Origin: Providencia rettgeri
GTDB lineage: Bacteria; Pseudomonadota; Gammaproteobacteria; Enterobacterales; Enterobacteriaceae
Reading direction: 5' to 3'
Length of the DNA stretch: 64,000 nt
NCBI RefSeq assembly: GCF_013255915.1
Contig: NZ_CP053896.1
Coordinates: forward strand, 3,162,001 to 3,226,000
The translations under genes and the position numbers were made by a program. Shown here piece after piece: positions 52,777 through 64,000 of this stretch; position 1 is the stretch's first letter, and each line of letters opens with the position of its first letter. The notes beneath the pieces were generated by a model. It saw only the letters and a list, made by a program, of their open reading frames with translations. It made no database searches and was not told the origin of the DNA.

Positions 52777-54885
52777 TTACTCTGCGTGGCTAATTAGCCA
52801 GCAGTTATGTATTTGGCGGTTACGAGCAAAATCTTCTGACAGTGTTTTAGCTGTGATTTCTTGTGCTTGTAATCCTAATTCTTTAATTGCTTCAAGATCC
52901 ATTTTAAAACCGCGTTTGTTATTAGAAAACATTACGGTTCCACCACGGCGTAATAACCGCTTTAGGTGGGTAATCAATTGGATATGATCTCGTTGTACGT
53001 CAAACGTACCATCCATGCGTTTTGAATTTGAGAATGTTGGGGGATCAATAAAGATCAAATCAAATTGTTCCCGGCTATTCGCCAGCCAACTCAAGCAATC
53101 CGCTTGAATTAAACGATGTTGGCGACCTGTTAGCCCATTCGCTTGTAGGTTTTTCTCAGCCCACTCAAGATAAGTGCGTGACATATCTACGGAAGTGGTG
53201 CTTTTCGCGCCGCCAAGCCCTGCATGCACAGTGGCAGTGCCGGTGTAACAGAACAAATTTAAGAAATCGGCATCTTTACTCATCTGGCCTAACATTTTAC
53301 GGGCAATACGATGGTCAAGAAATAACCCTGTATCCAGATAGTCCGTCAAATTCACCAACATTTTCGCATTGTATTCTTGCACTAAAAAGAAATCGTCTTT
53401 TTGCGCTAATTTCTCATACTGCTGCTTGCCTTTTTGGCGCTGGCGCGTTTTTAACACTAGCTGATTCGATGTCAGTTCTAGCACATTCATTGTTGCAGTG
53501 ATCACATCAAATAGGCGTTGACGAGCTTTGCGTTCATCAACAGTTTTCGGTGGCGCGTATTCTTGGATCACCACTTTGTCGCCATAAATATCAACCGCAA
53601 CATTGTATTCAGGTAAGTCTGCATCATAAACACGGTAACTATCAATGCCTTGTTGTTTTGCCCATTTACTTAATTTCTTGATATTTTTACGTAAACGATT
53701 TGCAAAATCAGGTGAAATTTCCGCTATCGTTTCTGATGGCGTAGCCGCTAGCTGGTAGTTTTTCTGGACACAATCTAAAGGACCATTCTTAGCTTTAAAT
53801 TCACGCTCTGAACGCAGTTGCAAACAGCTGAGTAACTCAGGAGAAGCACTAAAAATCGATAAACGCCAACCAGGGAAGCGTGCCTTCACGATCCGCCCTA
53901 ACTGGCTATGTAGCGCAATTAAAGCAGGCTCACTTTCTAAACGCTCCCCATAAGGGGGATTGCTAATAATCGTGCCTAACGCATCGGCCTTAACTGGGTT
54001 TTCCAATGCTGCGGCATCACCTTGCTTAAAGGTGATTAAATCTTGTAACCCTGCACGGCGCGCGTTCGCACGAGCCATTTCAAGTACGCGCTTATCGATA
54101 TCAAAACCATAAAAACGCGATGTCGTTTCTTTCAAACCTTGGCGGAAACGCACTTGCGCTTCCGTGGTTAGTTCACGCCAAAGTTCCGCGTTAAATTTCG
54201 ACCATGCATAAAAGCCCCAATGCGTACGGTGTAACCCGGGGGCTTTATCTGTTGCCATCATTGCGGCTTCAATTAACAAGGTTCCTGAACCGCACATTGG
54301 GTCGACCAAGGGTGTTCCTTGCTGCCAACCTGAACGGTTGATAATTGCTGCCGCCAGCGTCTCTTTTAAGGGCGCTTGACCTGCCAAATCACGGTAGCCA
54401 CGAATATGTAATGAATCACCACTTAAATCGAGTGCTACACTGGCTTTTTCTTTATTTAAATAGACGTTAATACGAATATCCGCTTGCTGGCGGGCGACAT
54501 CAGGGCGCTGGTCTAGCTTGCGTACGAAGCTATCTACGATAGCATCTTTCACTTTCAATGCACCGTATTGGCTGTTGCGAATTTCTTCGTTAGTCCCTGT
54601 AAAATGAACAACAAAGGTATCATTGACGGAGAAAATCTCACTCCAGTCGATTGCTTGTACACCGAGGTACAAATCTAAGTCACTGTAGACGTCAAAATCA
54701 TTCAGTGGCAATAAAATACGCGATGCCAGCCGACTCCACAGTAGGCTTTGGTACATCACACGTTCGTCGGCCTGAAAATAGACACCCCCTTGGGCCACTT
54801 TGCATTGGCTAGCGCCAAGCGATTCTAATTCCGTTTTCAGTAGTTCTTCAAGGCCGCGAGCTGTGCTGGCAAACAGAGAATTCAT
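52777..54885 (-). CDS. rlmL: 23S rRNA methyltransferase RlmKL
   Basis: 702 residues from the ATG at 54885 ([17 protein letters not shown], the E. coli start; the frame extends 13 codons further up). THUMP domain (about 45-155), RlmL methyltransferase with SNPPYGERL making m2G2445, and RlmK methyltransferase with IDPPTFSNS making m7G2069. Ends 12 bp before uup. Confidence 0.96.
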   Translation of the reverse strand: MNSLFASTARGLEELLKTELESLGASQCKVAQGGVYFQADERVMYQSLLWSRLASRILLPLNDFDVYSDLDLYLGVQAIDWSEIFSVNDTFVVHFTGTNEEIRNSQYGALKVKDAIVDSFVRKLDQRPDVARQQADIRINVYLNKEKASVALDLSGDSLHIRGYRDLAGQAPLKETLAAAIINRSGWQQGTPLVDPMCGSGTLLIEAAMMATDKAPGLHRTHWGFYAWSKFNAELWRELTTEAQVRFRQGLKETTSRFYGFDIDKRVLEMARANARRAGLQDLITFKQGDAAALENPVKADALGTIISNPPYGERLESEPALIALHSQLGRIVKARFPGWRLSIFSASPELLSCLQLRSEREFKAKNGPLDCVQKNYQLAATPSETIAEISPDFANRLRKNIKKLSKWAKQQGIDSYRVYDADLPEYNVAVDIYGDKVVIQEYAPPKTVDERKARQRLFDVITATMNVLELTSNQLVLKTRQRQKGKQQYEKLAQKDDFFLVQEYNAKMLVNLTDYLDTGLFLDHRIARKMLGQMSKDADFLNLFCYTGTATVHAGLGGAKSTTSVDMSRTYLEWAEKNLQANGLTGRQHRLIQADCLSWLANSREQFDLIFIDPPTFSNSKRMDGTFDVQRDHIQLITHLKRLLRRGGTVMFSNNKRGFKMDLEAIKELGLQAQEITAKTLSEDFARNRQIHNCWLISHAE

Positions 54886-54983
54886 AGTATTTATTACCAA
54901 TTTGGATGAAAAATTGTTGCGCATTATAGCTAATCTTATGCAGTTGTCATAAAGTTGCTACGCACAATTATAAGGATTAAAAA

Positions 54984-56099
54984 ATGATAACGCTTTCGCG
55001 CCTTTACACACACCCAGTTAAATCTATGCGAGGAGTTCGTTTATCCCACGCCTTCGCTGATATTAGCGGTTTGACTTTTGATCGTAATTTTATGGTAACC
55101 ACGCTGGAAGGTAAATTTATTACGGCGAGAAAATATCCACAAATGTTACTTTTTACACCAGTAATGCTCAATAATGGTCTTCACTTGCGAGCACCAAATG
55201 GCGAAAGTGCGACGGTATTATATCAGGACTTTGATGAGAAGCAGAGCCCTACTGAAGTTTGGGGCAATCATTTTCATGCACTTATTGCACCTGAAGCGAT
55301 AAATAGCTGGTTAAGTACCTTTTTTGACGAACCGGTACAACTACGCTGGCTAAGCCCGCAGCTTTCTCGTCGCGTCAAAGAACACCAAGATGTGCCGATG
55401 TCTTTTGCTGACGGCTACCCTTTCTTACTGATCAACGAAGCTTCTGTCCAAGAACTGCAACGCCGTTGCCCTGCCAGTATTAAATTAGAACAGTTTCGTG
55501 GCAACTTAATTATTACAGGCGCCAAGCCTTTTGAAGAAGATACATGGAAAACCATTCAAATTGGTGATGTCATCTTTACATTAGATAGGCCATGTAGCCG
55601 ATGCATTTTAACTACTGTTAGCCCAGAGAAAGGGATCAAACATCCCCACAGTGAGCCACTTGCGACATTACAAACCTTCCGTTCAGATGAAACAGGGGAT
55701 GTCGATTTTGGCCAAAATGTGATTATTAAAAATACCGGTGTTATTCGTGTTGGCGATACTCTGACGGTATTAGAAACTAAACCAGCAAAACAGTATTTAG
55801 TTCAAGAGCGGGAAAGTGACCTAGCAGCTAATAGTTTAAATACTCAAGCCAATAAGGTCAGTTTAGTTTTTGAAGAAACAGAATATACTGGTGATAACCA
55901 AAATGTGATCCTGGAGCAATTAGAATCCAATGGTTTAACTATCCCTTATTCATGTCGAGCTGGCATCTGTGGTCGCTGTAAAATTAAACTTATTTCAGGG
56001 GAAGTCACCCCGTTAAAACAAAGCGCCATTAAAGAAAACGGTTATATACTCGCCTGTAGTTGTATCCCGAAAACATCCGTTAAATTAGCTTTTAATTAA
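54984..56099 (+). CDS. ycbX: MOSC and ferredoxin-domain protein YcbX
   Basis: 371 residues. MOSC N-terminal beta-barrel and MOSC core (about 1-265, with CSRCILTTV) followed by a 2Fe-2S ferredoxin domain with cysteines CRAGICGRC and ACSC (about 322-363). Detoxifies N-hydroxylated base analogues using molybdenum cofactor. Divergent from rlmKL. Confidence 0.95.
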   Translation: MITLSRLYTHPVKSMRGVRLSHAFADISGLTFDRNFMVTTLEGKFITARKYPQMLLFTPVMLNNGLHLRAPNGESATVLYQDFDEKQSPTEVWGNHFHALIAPEAINSWLSTFFDEPVQLRWLSPQLSRRVKEHQDVPMSFADGYPFLLINEASVQELQRRCPASIKLEQFRGNLIITGAKPFEEDTWKTIQIGDVIFTLDRPCSRCILTTVSPEKGIKHPHSEPLATLQTFRSDETGDVDFGQNVIIKNTGVIRVGDTLTVLETKPAKQYLVQERESDLAANSLNTQANKVSLVFEETEYTGDNQNVILEQLESNGLTIPYSCRAGICGRCKIKLISGEVTPLKQSAIKENGYILACSCIPKTSVKLAFN

Positions 56100-56114
56100 G
56101 CGTTGATTTTGCTT

Positions 56115-56154
56115 TTTAACACCATCAAGGTTTCAATTCTACGATGGTGTTAAA
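56115..56154. terminator. Hairpin after ycbX
   Basis: TTTAACACCATC at 56115 pairs perfectly with GATGGTGTTAAA at 56143 (12-bp stem, 16-base loop) between convergent ycbX and zapC. Confidence 0.7.
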
Positions 56155-56224
56155 CGCTCAAAACTAGATTAATTAGCAAAAAAACTTTTTGTTTCACTAT
56201 TCTTTTTTGATCTCTAGCGATCAT

Positions 56225-56770
56225 TTAAATAGCATTACCGTATAATTGACGTTTCACTTTAGATGAATATTCAAGCATGCGATCGTTCATGATCTTAATT
56301 GGATCGCAAAATCGTAAAGTTCGATCGGGTAATTCTAAAATTGGTTCCGCTAATAAACATAAACTCGCAGAAGGACCAGCCTCAGCAATAATAAATGTGG
56401 AATAATGGTTCGTATTTTCTAAACACACTTGAATTATTTGCCCCTGCTTAGGCTCATTAATATAGTGAAATGAAGAAAAGTACCAACTCTTTGGCATCTG
56501 TGGCTTTAAAAAACGAAAAGCAACTAAACTATTTAAGACTAATTCAGCTCTTTCTTCTTGAGTAATATTTAGCCTTTTAGCCTGCTCATCAAATAAATAA
56601 TATTCACCTGCATCTTCGATACTAAAAGGCATCTCATTACGAGCAAAAACCGTTAGCATCTTAGCAGGAAAACATGAACGAAATATCATGCCGTTGGCGA
56701 GATCTAACATCACCCTATTATGGTCATGATCAAAATACCAACGCCAATGATCATCAGGTTTAATATTCAT
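56225..56770 (-). CDS. zapC: Cell-division protein ZapC
   Basis: 181 residues. Stabilises FtsZ filaments at midcell. Conserved DHWRWYFDHDHNRVMLDL N-terminus and ESKVKRQLYG-like C-terminus (SSKVKRQLYG here). Same position between ycbX and pyrD as in E. coli. Confidence 0.93.
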   Translation of the reverse strand: MNIKPDDHWRWYFDHDHNRVMLDLANGMIFRSCFPAKMLTVFARNEMPFSIEDAGEYYLFDEQAKRLNITQEERAELVLNSLVAFRFLKPQMPKSWYFSSFHYINEPKQGQIIQVCLENTNHYSTFIIAEAGPSASLCLLAEPILELPDRTLRFCDPIKIMNDRMLEYSSKVKRQLYGNAI

Positions 56771-56993
56771 AAACGATCCTTTAGCGATTTACCGGTAAAT
56801 AAAGTAGAAATGATCTCTATAATGATCCTTTCTAAATTTACTCTAAGGCTATTTTTATATGCTAAAAATTGGATCTGCTAAATAAGAAGATGCGTTAGAA
56901 ATAACTGAATAATATTGTTATCTAAATAGCAAATCTACTGAAAATTGAGTTCAACTTGATACAAAAATAGCCACTATTAGCAATATAGTTTAA

Positions 56994-57017
56994 AAGGGGG
57001 AATAAATAAACCCCCTT
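56994..57017 (-). terminator. pyrD terminator
   Basis: AAGGGGG / CCCCCTT with a 10-base loop; on the minus strand the stem is followed by TTTTAAACT, 25 bp after the pyrD stop. Confidence 0.75.
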
Positions 57018-57041
57018 GATACGTAAATTTACAATTTATTA

Positions 57042-58052
57042 CTAGATATGATTAACAATATCTTTAATTAATTTTGGCCCATGATAAATAAAACCAGAAT
57101 AAATTTGAATTAAAGAGGCACCCGCTTCCATTTTTTCACGCGCCGCGGTAAGGGAATCAATTCCACCTACTCCAATTATTGGCAGCTTTCCATTTAACTC
57201 ACGTGAAATAATCTTAATAACTTGTGTACTTTTTAATTGCACAGGACGGCCACTTAACCCACCAGCCTCATTACAATGATTTATCCCTTGAACCAAAGAA
57301 CGATCTAGCGTGGTATTCGTTGCAATAACGCCATCAATATTATGCCTAACTAGGCTATCTGAAACTTGGATAAGTTCCTCTTCAGATAAATCAGGCGCAA
57401 CCTTTACAGCGACAGGTACATATTTTTGGTGCTGTAATTGTAATTCCAGTTGTTTTGCTTTTATGCTACTTAATAAATCATCTAGTGCTTCGCCATATTG
57501 TAATGTACGCAAGCCTGGCGTATTTGGTGAGGAAATATTAATAGCAATATAACCTGCATGAGCATAGACCTTATCCATGCAAATTAAATAGTCATCTTTA
57601 CCTTGTTCAACAGGTGTATCTTTATTTTTACCAATATTGATACCAATGACCCCGCCGTAATTCGATTTTTTAACATTCTCAACAAGGTTATCGACACCTT
57701 TATTATTAAAACCCATCCGGTTAATTAAACCTTCTGCTTCTACAAGTCGAAATAACCGCGGTTTGTCATTACCAGACTGTGGACGAGGAGTTACCGTACC
57801 AATTTCTATAAACCCAAAACCCATTGCACCAAATGCATCAATACATTCACCATCTTTATCTAAACCCGCGGCGAGCCCTAGTGGGTTTTTAAAGGAAAGC
57901 CCCATGCATTGAACGGGTTTAGTGGCAACAGATTGGCGAATAAGACATTGGAAAGGGGAATGGTTCAAACGTTGAAGCTGGCGAAAAGTCAATTCATGAG
58001 CTTTTTCAGGGTCGAGCTGGAACAGTGCCTTGCGGGCAAGATGATATAACAT
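57042..58052 (-). CDS. pyrD: Dihydroorotate dehydrogenase (quinone), class 2
   Basis: 336 residues from the ATG at 58052, matching E. coli length; a TTG at 58124 would add 24 unlikely residues. Membrane-associated FMN enzyme of pyrimidine synthesis. N-terminal amphipathic helices, then [17 protein letters not shown] and catalytic Ser175 in NISSPNTPG. The FMN phosphate site VGGIDS is intact. Confidence 0.97.
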   Translation of the reverse strand: MLYHLARKALFQLDPEKAHELTFRQLQRLNHSPFQCLIRQSVATKPVQCMGLSFKNPLGLAAGLDKDGECIDAFGAMGFGFIEIGTVTPRPQSGNDKPRLFRLVEAEGLINRMGFNNKGVDNLVENVKKSNYGGVIGINIGKNKDTPVEQGKDDYLICMDKVYAHAGYIAINISSPNTPGLRTLQYGEALDDLLSSIKAKQLELQLQHQKYVPVAVKVAPDLSEEELIQVSDSLVRHNIDGVIATNTTLDRSLVQGINHCNEAGGLSGRPVQLKSTQVIKIISRELNGKLPIIGVGGIDSLTAAREKMEAGASLIQIYSGFIYHGPKLIKDIVNHI

Positions 58053-58312
58053 ATCCAATAACCTATTTTTACTAGTGCGTTTCAATAAAATAGACATTAT
58101 GTCGCGCGCCAAAACCCTCGCCAAAGACTGATTGCCGAGTTTTCACTGTGCGAACTATTTTTCGTCGGATAAAACGCGCTATAGATTACCCTATCTCACC
58201 GCGCTTTTACCATGAAAAAATCAATAAAAATTCATTTGCCTGGTTTTTTGGGGGAAAACAACCACTTTATGACAGTTATCTCTCATTTAATATTCCATTA
58301 TTGTCATAAACA

Positions 58313-58346
58313 AATAAGCCGCTAAATTAAATTTTAGCGGCTTATT
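58313..58346 (-). terminator. pepN terminator
   Basis: A 14-bp perfect stem (AATAAGCCGCTAAA) with a 6-base loop, 30 bp after the pepN stop; on the minus strand it is followed by TGTTTATG. Confidence 0.85.
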
Positions 58347-58376
58347 AAAACCAATAATTGGTTAGCTATATATAAA

Positions 58377-60995
58377 TCAGCTTTCTAACGCTTTGGTAAT
58401 TTTTTCAAATAGATCACCAGAAAGGTTATCGAGCGCTTTCAATTGCTCAAGCACTTTGCGCATCTGTGCTTGGCGCTGTTCATCATAACGTTTTAAACGG
58501 ATCAACGGCTCGATCAGCCTCGAAGCCACTTGCGGGTTACGTGTATTCAGATCGACTAAAATTTCATACAGGAATTGGTAACCACTGCTATCTTTCGCAT
58601 GGAAATTAACGGGATTCCCTGCTGTGAAAGCACCGACGAGTGAGCGAACACGGTTAGGGTTACTCATGCTAAATGAACGGTGATTCAATAATGCACGTAC
58701 ATTGGCAAGCGCTTCTTTTGCAGGGTTCGCCCCTTGCAATGTAAACCACTTATCCATGACTAACCCGTCATGGTGCCAACGCTCATCAAAGTCTGCCATT
58801 AACTGTTCTTTACAAGGTAACTGTGATTCATTTGCTGCGGTCAATGCGGCCAGCGAATCCGTCATGTTATCGGCAGATTGGTATTGTTCCAGCACTAAAT
58901 TGTTCGCCAGTTCGCTATCATCACCCGCCGCTAAATATTGCAGGCAAATATTACGCAATGAACGTTTAGCAATATCTTGGTGATCAACACGATAGCCATC
59001 AATATTAATGGAGCGATAAACAGTGAGAAGCTCATCATGCATTTCTACTGCTAAATGATGATGGATAAAATTCACCACTTCGTGGATCGCTACCGGGTCA
59101 ATAACCGTAAATAATTCTGCAAGCTCATTTTCAGAAGGCAACGTTAAGATCAAGGCGACTAACGCAGGATCAATCGAATCACTTAATAATACACCGCGAA
59201 AAGCATCAACTACTGGCTCAGGTAAAACTAAAGTTTCACCATTTTGATAGTGAGCCACGTTAATTTTTACATAATTATTAATGAGTTGCTGAGCAGCATC
59301 CCAACGAGCAAATTCATTGCTTGCATGCTGCATCAAGAAAGCTAATTGCTCATCTGTGTAGTTGTAATCTAATTTTACAGGGGCTGAAAACTCACGCAAT
59401 AAGGAGGGAACTGGGCGACTTGTCACCTCATCAAAAACAAACGTTTGAGTTTCTTGCGTAATGTTTAGCACTGAATTTACCACACTACCATCACGTTTTA
59501 GCGTAATAATTCCACCTTGCTCATCATAGAGCTCAATATCCAATGGGATATGTAATGGCAGCTTTTCAGCTTGATCCGCTGTAGGTGGCGTCATTTGGCT
59601 AACATGTAGCGTATATTGCTGTTTTTCTGGTGAATATTCATCACGCACAGTTAAAACTGGCGTCCCTGATTGGCTATACCAACGACGAAATAGTGATAAA
59701 TCAACATTTGACGCATCTTCCATCGCCTGCACAAAATCGTCACAGGTTGCCGCACTGCCATCATGGCGATGAACATAAAGTTGTATTCCCGCTTGGAACA
59801 TTTCCTCACCGAGCAGCGTATGGATCATGCGAATGACTTCAGACCCTTTTTCATACACTGTTAAAGTATAGAAATTGTTCATTTCAATGACTTTGTCAGG
59901 ACGGATTGGATGCGCCATTGGGCTTGCATCTTCAGCAAACTGGGCTGAACGCATCACTTTAACATTGTTGATACGGTTAACAGAGCGAGAGCCTAAATCA
60001 GAGCTAAATTCTTGATCGCGGAAAACAGTTAACCCTTCTTTTAAGCTCAATTGGAACCAGTCACGGCAAGTGATACGGTTACCTGTCCAGTTATGGAAGT
60101 ATTCGTGACCAATCACAGATTCGATATTCAGATAGTCTTTATCCGTCGCTGTCTCACTTTTAGCTAAAACATATTTAGAGTTAAAGACATTCAAACCTTT
60201 ATTTTCCATTGCTCCCATGTTGAAGAAATCAACGGCAACAATCATATAGATATCAAGGTCATATTCTAAACCAAAGCGTTCTTCATCCCATTTCATGGCA
60301 TTTTTCAGGGACTGCATTGCCCAAGGGGCACGGTCTAAATTACCTTTATCAACAAAGAGTTCTAACGCAACTTCACGGCCACTACGAGTGACAAATATGT
60401 CTTTTAAAACGTCAAAATCGCCTGCGACTAAGGCAAATAAATAACTTGGTTTTGGGAATGGGTCTTCCCATTTCACCCAATGGCGGCCGTCTTCTAACTC
60501 ACCTTCTGCGATACGGTTACCATTTGATAATAAATAAGGATAACGTGATTTATCCGCTGTAATTGTAGTGGTATAGCGAGCCAGCACATCTGGTCGGTCT
60601 TGGTAATAGGTAATATGGCGGAAACCTTCCGCTTCACATTGTGTGCATAACGCCTCACCTGAAACATATAGCCCTTCTAACGCTGTATTTTTTTCAGGGC
60701 TAATTTCATTCACAATCCGCAGTGTAAAAGATTCAGGTAATGATTCAATAATCAATTTACCTTCAGATTCTTTATAGTTTTTCCACGCTTTGCCATCGAC
60801 TTCAATACTGACTAGTGATAAATCTTCGCCATTGAGTTCAAGTGTTGATGACTGAGAGTTAAGGCGTTTTACCTTGCTTATTGCGGTAACGACTGTCTTC
60901 ACTGGGTCAAGATTAAAATCGAGGTCAATTTCTGTAATTGTGTAATCAGGTTCTTGATAATCCTGACGATATTTCGCTTGTCTTAGCTGGGTCAT
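58377..60995 (-). CDS. pepN: Aminopeptidase N
   Basis: 872 residues, M1-family zinc aminopeptidase. GAMEN exopeptidase motif 261-265; zinc ligands His297, His301 and Glu320 with catalytic Glu298 (HEYFHNW). Cytosolic peptide breakdown. Divergent from pncB across a 544-bp gap. Confidence 0.97.
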   Translation of the reverse strand: MTQLRQAKYRQDYQEPDYTITEIDLDFNLDPVKTVVTAISKVKRLNSQSSTLELNGEDLSLVSIEVDGKAWKNYKESEGKLIIESLPESFTLRIVNEISPEKNTALEGLYVSGEALCTQCEAEGFRHITYYQDRPDVLARYTTTITADKSRYPYLLSNGNRIAEGELEDGRHWVKWEDPFPKPSYLFALVAGDFDVLKDIFVTRSGREVALELFVDKGNLDRAPWAMQSLKNAMKWDEERFGLEYDLDIYMIVAVDFFNMGAMENKGLNVFNSKYVLAKSETATDKDYLNIESVIGHEYFHNWTGNRITCRDWFQLSLKEGLTVFRDQEFSSDLGSRSVNRINNVKVMRSAQFAEDASPMAHPIRPDKVIEMNNFYTLTVYEKGSEVIRMIHTLLGEEMFQAGIQLYVHRHDGSAATCDDFVQAMEDASNVDLSLFRRWYSQSGTPVLTVRDEYSPEKQQYTLHVSQMTPPTADQAEKLPLHIPLDIELYDEQGGIITLKRDGSVVNSVLNITQETQTFVFDEVTSRPVPSLLREFSAPVKLDYNYTDEQLAFLMQHASNEFARWDAAQQLINNYVKINVAHYQNGETLVLPEPVVDAFRGVLLSDSIDPALVALILTLPSENELAELFTVIDPVAIHEVVNFIHHHLAVEMHDELLTVYRSINIDGYRVDHQDIAKRSLRNICLQYLAAGDDSELANNLVLEQYQSADNMTDSLAALTAANESQLPCKEQLMADFDERWHHDGLVMDKWFTLQGANPAKEALANVRALLNHRSFSMSNPNRVRSLVGAFTAGNPVNFHAKDSSGYQFLYEILVDLNTRNPQVASRLIEPLIRLKRYDEQRQAQMRKVLEQLKALDNLSGDLFEKITKALES

Positions 60996-61539
60996 AAGTA
61001 ACCTTTTAATTCGTTATATTCAATATCGTACTGCTTTATTACTTATACAATACTATAAGCCACAATAATGTGAATGGATTTGAGAAACATTTTCATCAAA
61101 AAATGTTATCTATTTTTATGGCAATGTTAGCTTTGTATGTCACACCCTGCTTAATTTTGTTAAAAATTCGTTTGTTTGTTGGTGCTATAGTACTATTAAA
61201 TATTTTATAGCGTGTTAGTATCTTTTCGTGATTAATGCTTTTTGTCTATTTCTATGGAACATAATACGAATAAAACGTATTTATTTGATTTTATAGTAAT
61301 ACAAAAAGGCAATGCGCGAATTTAGGTTGCCGTGCTCCTTGAAACCAAGTGGTAGAATAACACTTCTATCTTTTGCTAAAGTGGGTATACTTTTGCAACT
61401 TTAACGATTTAGCTAACGACTATTGCTGCTTTTATCTCATTGTGACTTTTTGAAAAATCAAACAGTTTTCAAGGGAAACAAGAGTATAAATGAATAGCAT
61501 TAGTGGTAAAGATAAGCTCCGCGAGGATGTCTGCGTGCC
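60996..61539. other. Divergent pepN / pncB intergenic region
   Basis: 544 bp, AT-rich, no gene. It must hold both promoters. I looked for a NadR box (TGTTTA-N6-TAAACA) expected at pncB and did not find a convincing one. Confidence 0.5.
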
Positions 61540-62754
61540 ATGAATTTAGACGCTACACCAATTATTACATCACTGCTTGATACCGATGCTTACAAGCTTC
61601 ATATGCAGCAGGCCGTTTTCCACCGTTACCACCAGGTACCGGTTGTCGCTGAGTTCCGCTGTCGTAGCAGTGAGATCTTAGGTGCTTACGCCAATGAAAT
61701 CAGACAACAAATTCAGTTGATGGCTAACTTATCACTTTCTGATAATGAACTGAATTTTCTCCGCCGCTTACCTTTCTTCCAAGAAGACTATCTTACGTGG
61801 TTAAAATCATTCCGCTTTAACCCTGAACAAGTCGTTGTCAGTACCACCGACGAAGGCCAATTGGCTATTCGCATTAGTGGGCCTTGGCGTGAAGTGATCA
61901 TGTGGGAGGTACCACTCCTTGCATTGGTCAGTGAAATCATCCAAAAAGATAGGCACCCAAACATTCATCCTGATGATGCTGTTCAGCAACTTAAAAAGCT
62001 GTTAAATGTTTTTTATCAACAAGCTGATGAGCACCAACTCGACTTGTCTAATTTTAAGCTAATGGACTTCGGGACACGCCGCCGTTTTTCCTACGATGTG
62101 CAATCCGCCATTGTTTCGATGCTTAAACAAGAATTTCCTTACCTTGTAGGGACGAGCAATTACAAACTTGCTCACGAGTTAGGCCTAGCCCCTGTTGGCA
62201 CACAAGCCCATGAGTGGTTCCAAGCCCACCAGCAAATCAGCCCTGAATTGGCAAATAGCCAACGCGAGGCATTGCAGAGCTGGCTAGATGAATACCCTAA
62301 TCACTTAGGTGTCGCATTAACTGACTGTATCACCATGGATGCCTTTTTGCGTGATTTTGATGCTAACTTTGCGAACCGCTACCAAGGGTTGCGTCATGAT
62401 TCAGGGGACCCGATCGAATGGGGCGAAAAAGCCATTGCTCATTACCAAAAATTGGGTATCGACCCTATGAGCAAAACACTGGTGTTCTCTGACAGCTTAG
62501 ACTTACAAAAAGCACTTGAATTATATCGTTATTTCCACCAACGGATTAACCTTGTTTTTGGTATCGGCACTCGTCTAACCTGCAATATTCCGAATGTTAC
62601 ACCGCTAAATATTGTGATCAAATTGGTAGAGTGCAATGGTAAGCCTGTCGCTAAGCTATCTGATAGCCCAGGAAAAACCATTTGCGAAGATGATGAGTTC
62701 GTCAATCAACTCAGAAAAGCGTTCGACCTCCCTAAAATGGAAAAAGCCAGCTAA
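61540..62754 (+). CDS. pncB: Nicotinate phosphoribosyltransferase
   Basis: 404 residues. Converts nicotinate and PRPP to nicotinate mononucleotide in NAD salvage. Conserved [25 protein letters not shown] with the phosphorylatable His region [21 protein letters not shown] and GIGTRLTCN. Start aligned to E. coli. Confidence 0.97.
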   Translation: MNLDATPIITSLLDTDAYKLHMQQAVFHRYHQVPVVAEFRCRSSEILGAYANEIRQQIQLMANLSLSDNELNFLRRLPFFQEDYLTWLKSFRFNPEQVVVSTTDEGQLAIRISGPWREVIMWEVPLLALVSEIIQKDRHPNIHPDDAVQQLKKLLNVFYQQADEHQLDLSNFKLMDFGTRRRFSYDVQSAIVSMLKQEFPYLVGTSNYKLAHELGLAPVGTQAHEWFQAHQQISPELANSQREALQSWLDEYPNHLGVALTDCITMDAFLRDFDANFANRYQGLRHDSGDPIEWGEKAIAHYQKLGIDPMSKTLVFSDSLDLQKALELYRYFHQRINLVFGIGTRLTCNIPNVTPLNIVIKLVECNGKPVAKLSDSPGKTICEDDEFVNQLRKAFDLPKMEKAS

Positions 62755-62771
62755 TTAAGTCTCTTTTCCCT

Positions 62772-62826
62772 AGCTCTGAGTAAGAATTTGCACTTTTCTT
62801 GCCCAGAGCTTCAAAACCCCCTTTTT
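62772..62826 (+). terminator. pncB terminator
   Basis: AGCTCTG at 62772 pairs with CAGAGCT at 62804, with an inner AAGAA/TTCTT, then CAAAACCCCCTTTTTCTTTT. Starts 18 bp after pncB. Confidence 0.8.
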
Positions 62827-63084
62827 CTTTTATTCACTTACTATTACTATAGCTTTTAAGCTCAATAACCACGCTTCGCTTCAACAGAAATGTTTTATCG
62901 CGATTTTTTACTTGTTTCCTAATAAATGGCAAGTAACATAGAGCTTTGGCCCCTGAAAAATGGGATTTCGTTAATATCCCTACTTTAACTATTTTAATCG
63001 CCATAAACCGATGACATTTTTTGAATAATATTCATAGATATAAGCGGTCGAATGGATTTAAAACAATTTGAATTACATCCTAAA

Positions 63085-63198
63085 TAATTCGAGTTGTAGG
63101 AAGGCGGCAAACAAAGTGAGCCCTAGGAGCATACATAAGTATGTGACTAGGGTCGGTTTGTGAAGCCAACGCATCTACGGCTCGAAGTATGACGGATT
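63085..63198. repeat. ERIC element
   Basis: About 114 bp matching the enterobacterial repetitive intergenic consensus: AATTCGAGTTG...GGAAGGCGGCAA, then GTGAGCCCTAGGAGCATACA, TAAGTATGTGACTAGGGT and GCCAACGCATCT...CGAAGTATGACGG. The centre CCCTAG...CTAGGG is palindromic. It lies in the pncB-asnS gap and is probably transcribed into the asnS leader. Confidence 0.88.
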
Positions 63199-63244
63199 GA
63201 GATAGTCGAAGTAGATATCGTTAAATATGAAGAGAGTGAATTAT

Positions 63245-64000
63245 ATGATAGTAGCGCCTGTAGTCGACGTACTGCAAGGCCGAGTGGCGGTAGGCACAGA
63301 AGTCACCGTTCAAGGCTGGGTACGTACAAGGAGAGATTCAAATGCTGGTTTTTCTTTCCTCGCCGTTTATGACGGTTCTTGCTTTAATCCGTTACAGGCT
63401 ATCATTAATAATAATTTACCTAATTATAATGACGAAGTCCTGCACCTAACAACGGGTTGTTCTGTTGAAGTTACGGGTACCGTAAAAGAATCCCCAGGCC
63501 AAGGTCAATCATTTGAGCTTGAAGCCACTGCTGTAAAAGTTGTTGGTTGGGTTGAAGACCCTGACACCTACCCAATGGCAGCGAAGCGTCATAGTGTTGA
63601 GTTTTTACGTGAAGCCGCACACTTGCGCCCACGTACTAACTTAATTGGTGCCGTTGCACGTGTGCGTCATACTTTAGCGCAAGCTATCCACCGTTTCTTT
63701 GATGAGCAAGGCTACTTCTGGGTTTCAACTCCAGTGATCACTGCCTCAGACACCGAAGGCGCGGGGGAAATGTTCCGTGTTTCTACATTGGATTACAATA
63801 ACCTGCCACGTGATGACAAAGGTGAAGTCGATTTCAGCGAAGATTTCTTTGGTCGCGAAGCTTTCTTAACCGTTTCAGGCCAACTGAACGGTGAAGCCTA
63901 TGCAACAGCGATTAGCAAAGTTTACACTTTCGGCCCAACCTTCCGTGCTGAAAACTCAAATACTAGCCGTCACTTAGCTGAATTCTGGATGGTCGAACCT
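63245..64000 (+). CDS. asnS: Asparaginyl-tRNA synthetase, N-terminal part
   Basis: The first 252 codons; the gene continues beyond the window. OB-fold anticodon-binding domain ([19 protein letters not shown], about 17-110) followed by the start of the class II catalytic domain with motif 2 region [23 protein letters not shown] at 63245 behind GAAGAGAGTG. The sequence follows the E. coli enzyme closely. Confidence 0.97.
   Translation, partial: MIVAPVVDVLQGRVAVGTEVTVQGWVRTRRDSNAGFSFLAVYDGSCFNPLQAIINNNLPNYNDEVLHLTTGCSVEVTGTVKESPGQGQSFELEATAVKVVGWVEDPDTYPMAAKRHSVEFLREAAHLRPRTNLIGAVARVRHTLAQAIHRFFDEQGYFWVSTPVITASDTEGAGEMFRVSTLDYNNLPRDDKGEVDFSEDFFGREAFLTVSGQLNGEAYATAISKVYTFGPTFRAENSNTSRHLAEFWMVEP

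Noticed and set aside
58053..58124. Longer PyrD start
   Set aside because: The TTG start would add 24 residues absent from the family; the ATG at 58052 gives the normal 336-residue length.
60996..61539. NadR box upstream of pncB
   Set aside because: No TGTTTA-N6-TAAACA match; only loose partial matches in AT-rich DNA.

Overview
The window looks like the chromosome of a Morganellaceae member, most likely a urease-positive Providencia of the P. rettgeri type. The reasons are an AT-rich Enterobacterales genome, the Enterobacterales gene order on both sides of matP/ompA, an ERIC repeat before asnS, and a Yersinia/Morganella-type urease. The species call is inference; no rRNA gene is present.

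Region 1 (1-8.4 kb, all minus strand) is a urea/nickel/ammonium block. It holds amtB, a nickel/peptide-type ABC importer (binding protein, two permeases, one ATPase), and ureA-ureB-ureC with the first codons of ureE. The importer probably supplies Ni2+ to urease, and AmtB handles the ammonium produced.

Region 2 (8.6-33.4 kb) is accessory DNA accreted at a tRNA-Ser(UGA) gene. The outer 8.6-9.7 kb holds decayed IS3-family transposase pieces and a relic of an older element's integrase end. The main element (about 9.7-33.35 kb) is bounded by a 28-bp direct repeat overlapping the tRNA 3' end and by paired CTATACAA motifs at both inner ends. It is satellite/prophage-like: tyrosine integrase, AlpA, Rha, Icd-like and ORF6N proteins, a chain of very small overlapping genes, a primase-helicase with a phased iteron array beside it, a ProQ/FinO protein, a lipoprotein, and then only two recognisable virion genes (tape measure and HK97-gp10-like). 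No capsid, portal or terminase gene is visible. The far end carries an SSB-like protein, a cytochrome b561-like protein, an EVE/McrB-N-like protein and an unknown two-gene operon behind a strong promoter. Its non-coding stretches are packed with short repeat pairs and palindromes. Each pair is nearly identical internally but different from its neighbours. I cannot explain this feature, and together with the iteron array it is the most unusual thing in the window.

Region 3 (33.4-64 kb) is core chromosome in the E. coli order: serT, tusE, yccX, hspQ, yccU, mgsA, helD, yccS, sxy, sulA, ompA, matP, (an extra ghoT/ortT-like small gene), lonH, fabA, rmf, pqiCBA, uup, rlmKL, ycbX, zapC, pyrD, pepN, pncB, asnS (cut by the window end). 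Recognisable control sites include a LexA box at sulA, a sigma32-type promoter at hspQ, a FabR-type palindrome at fabA and many intrinsic terminators.
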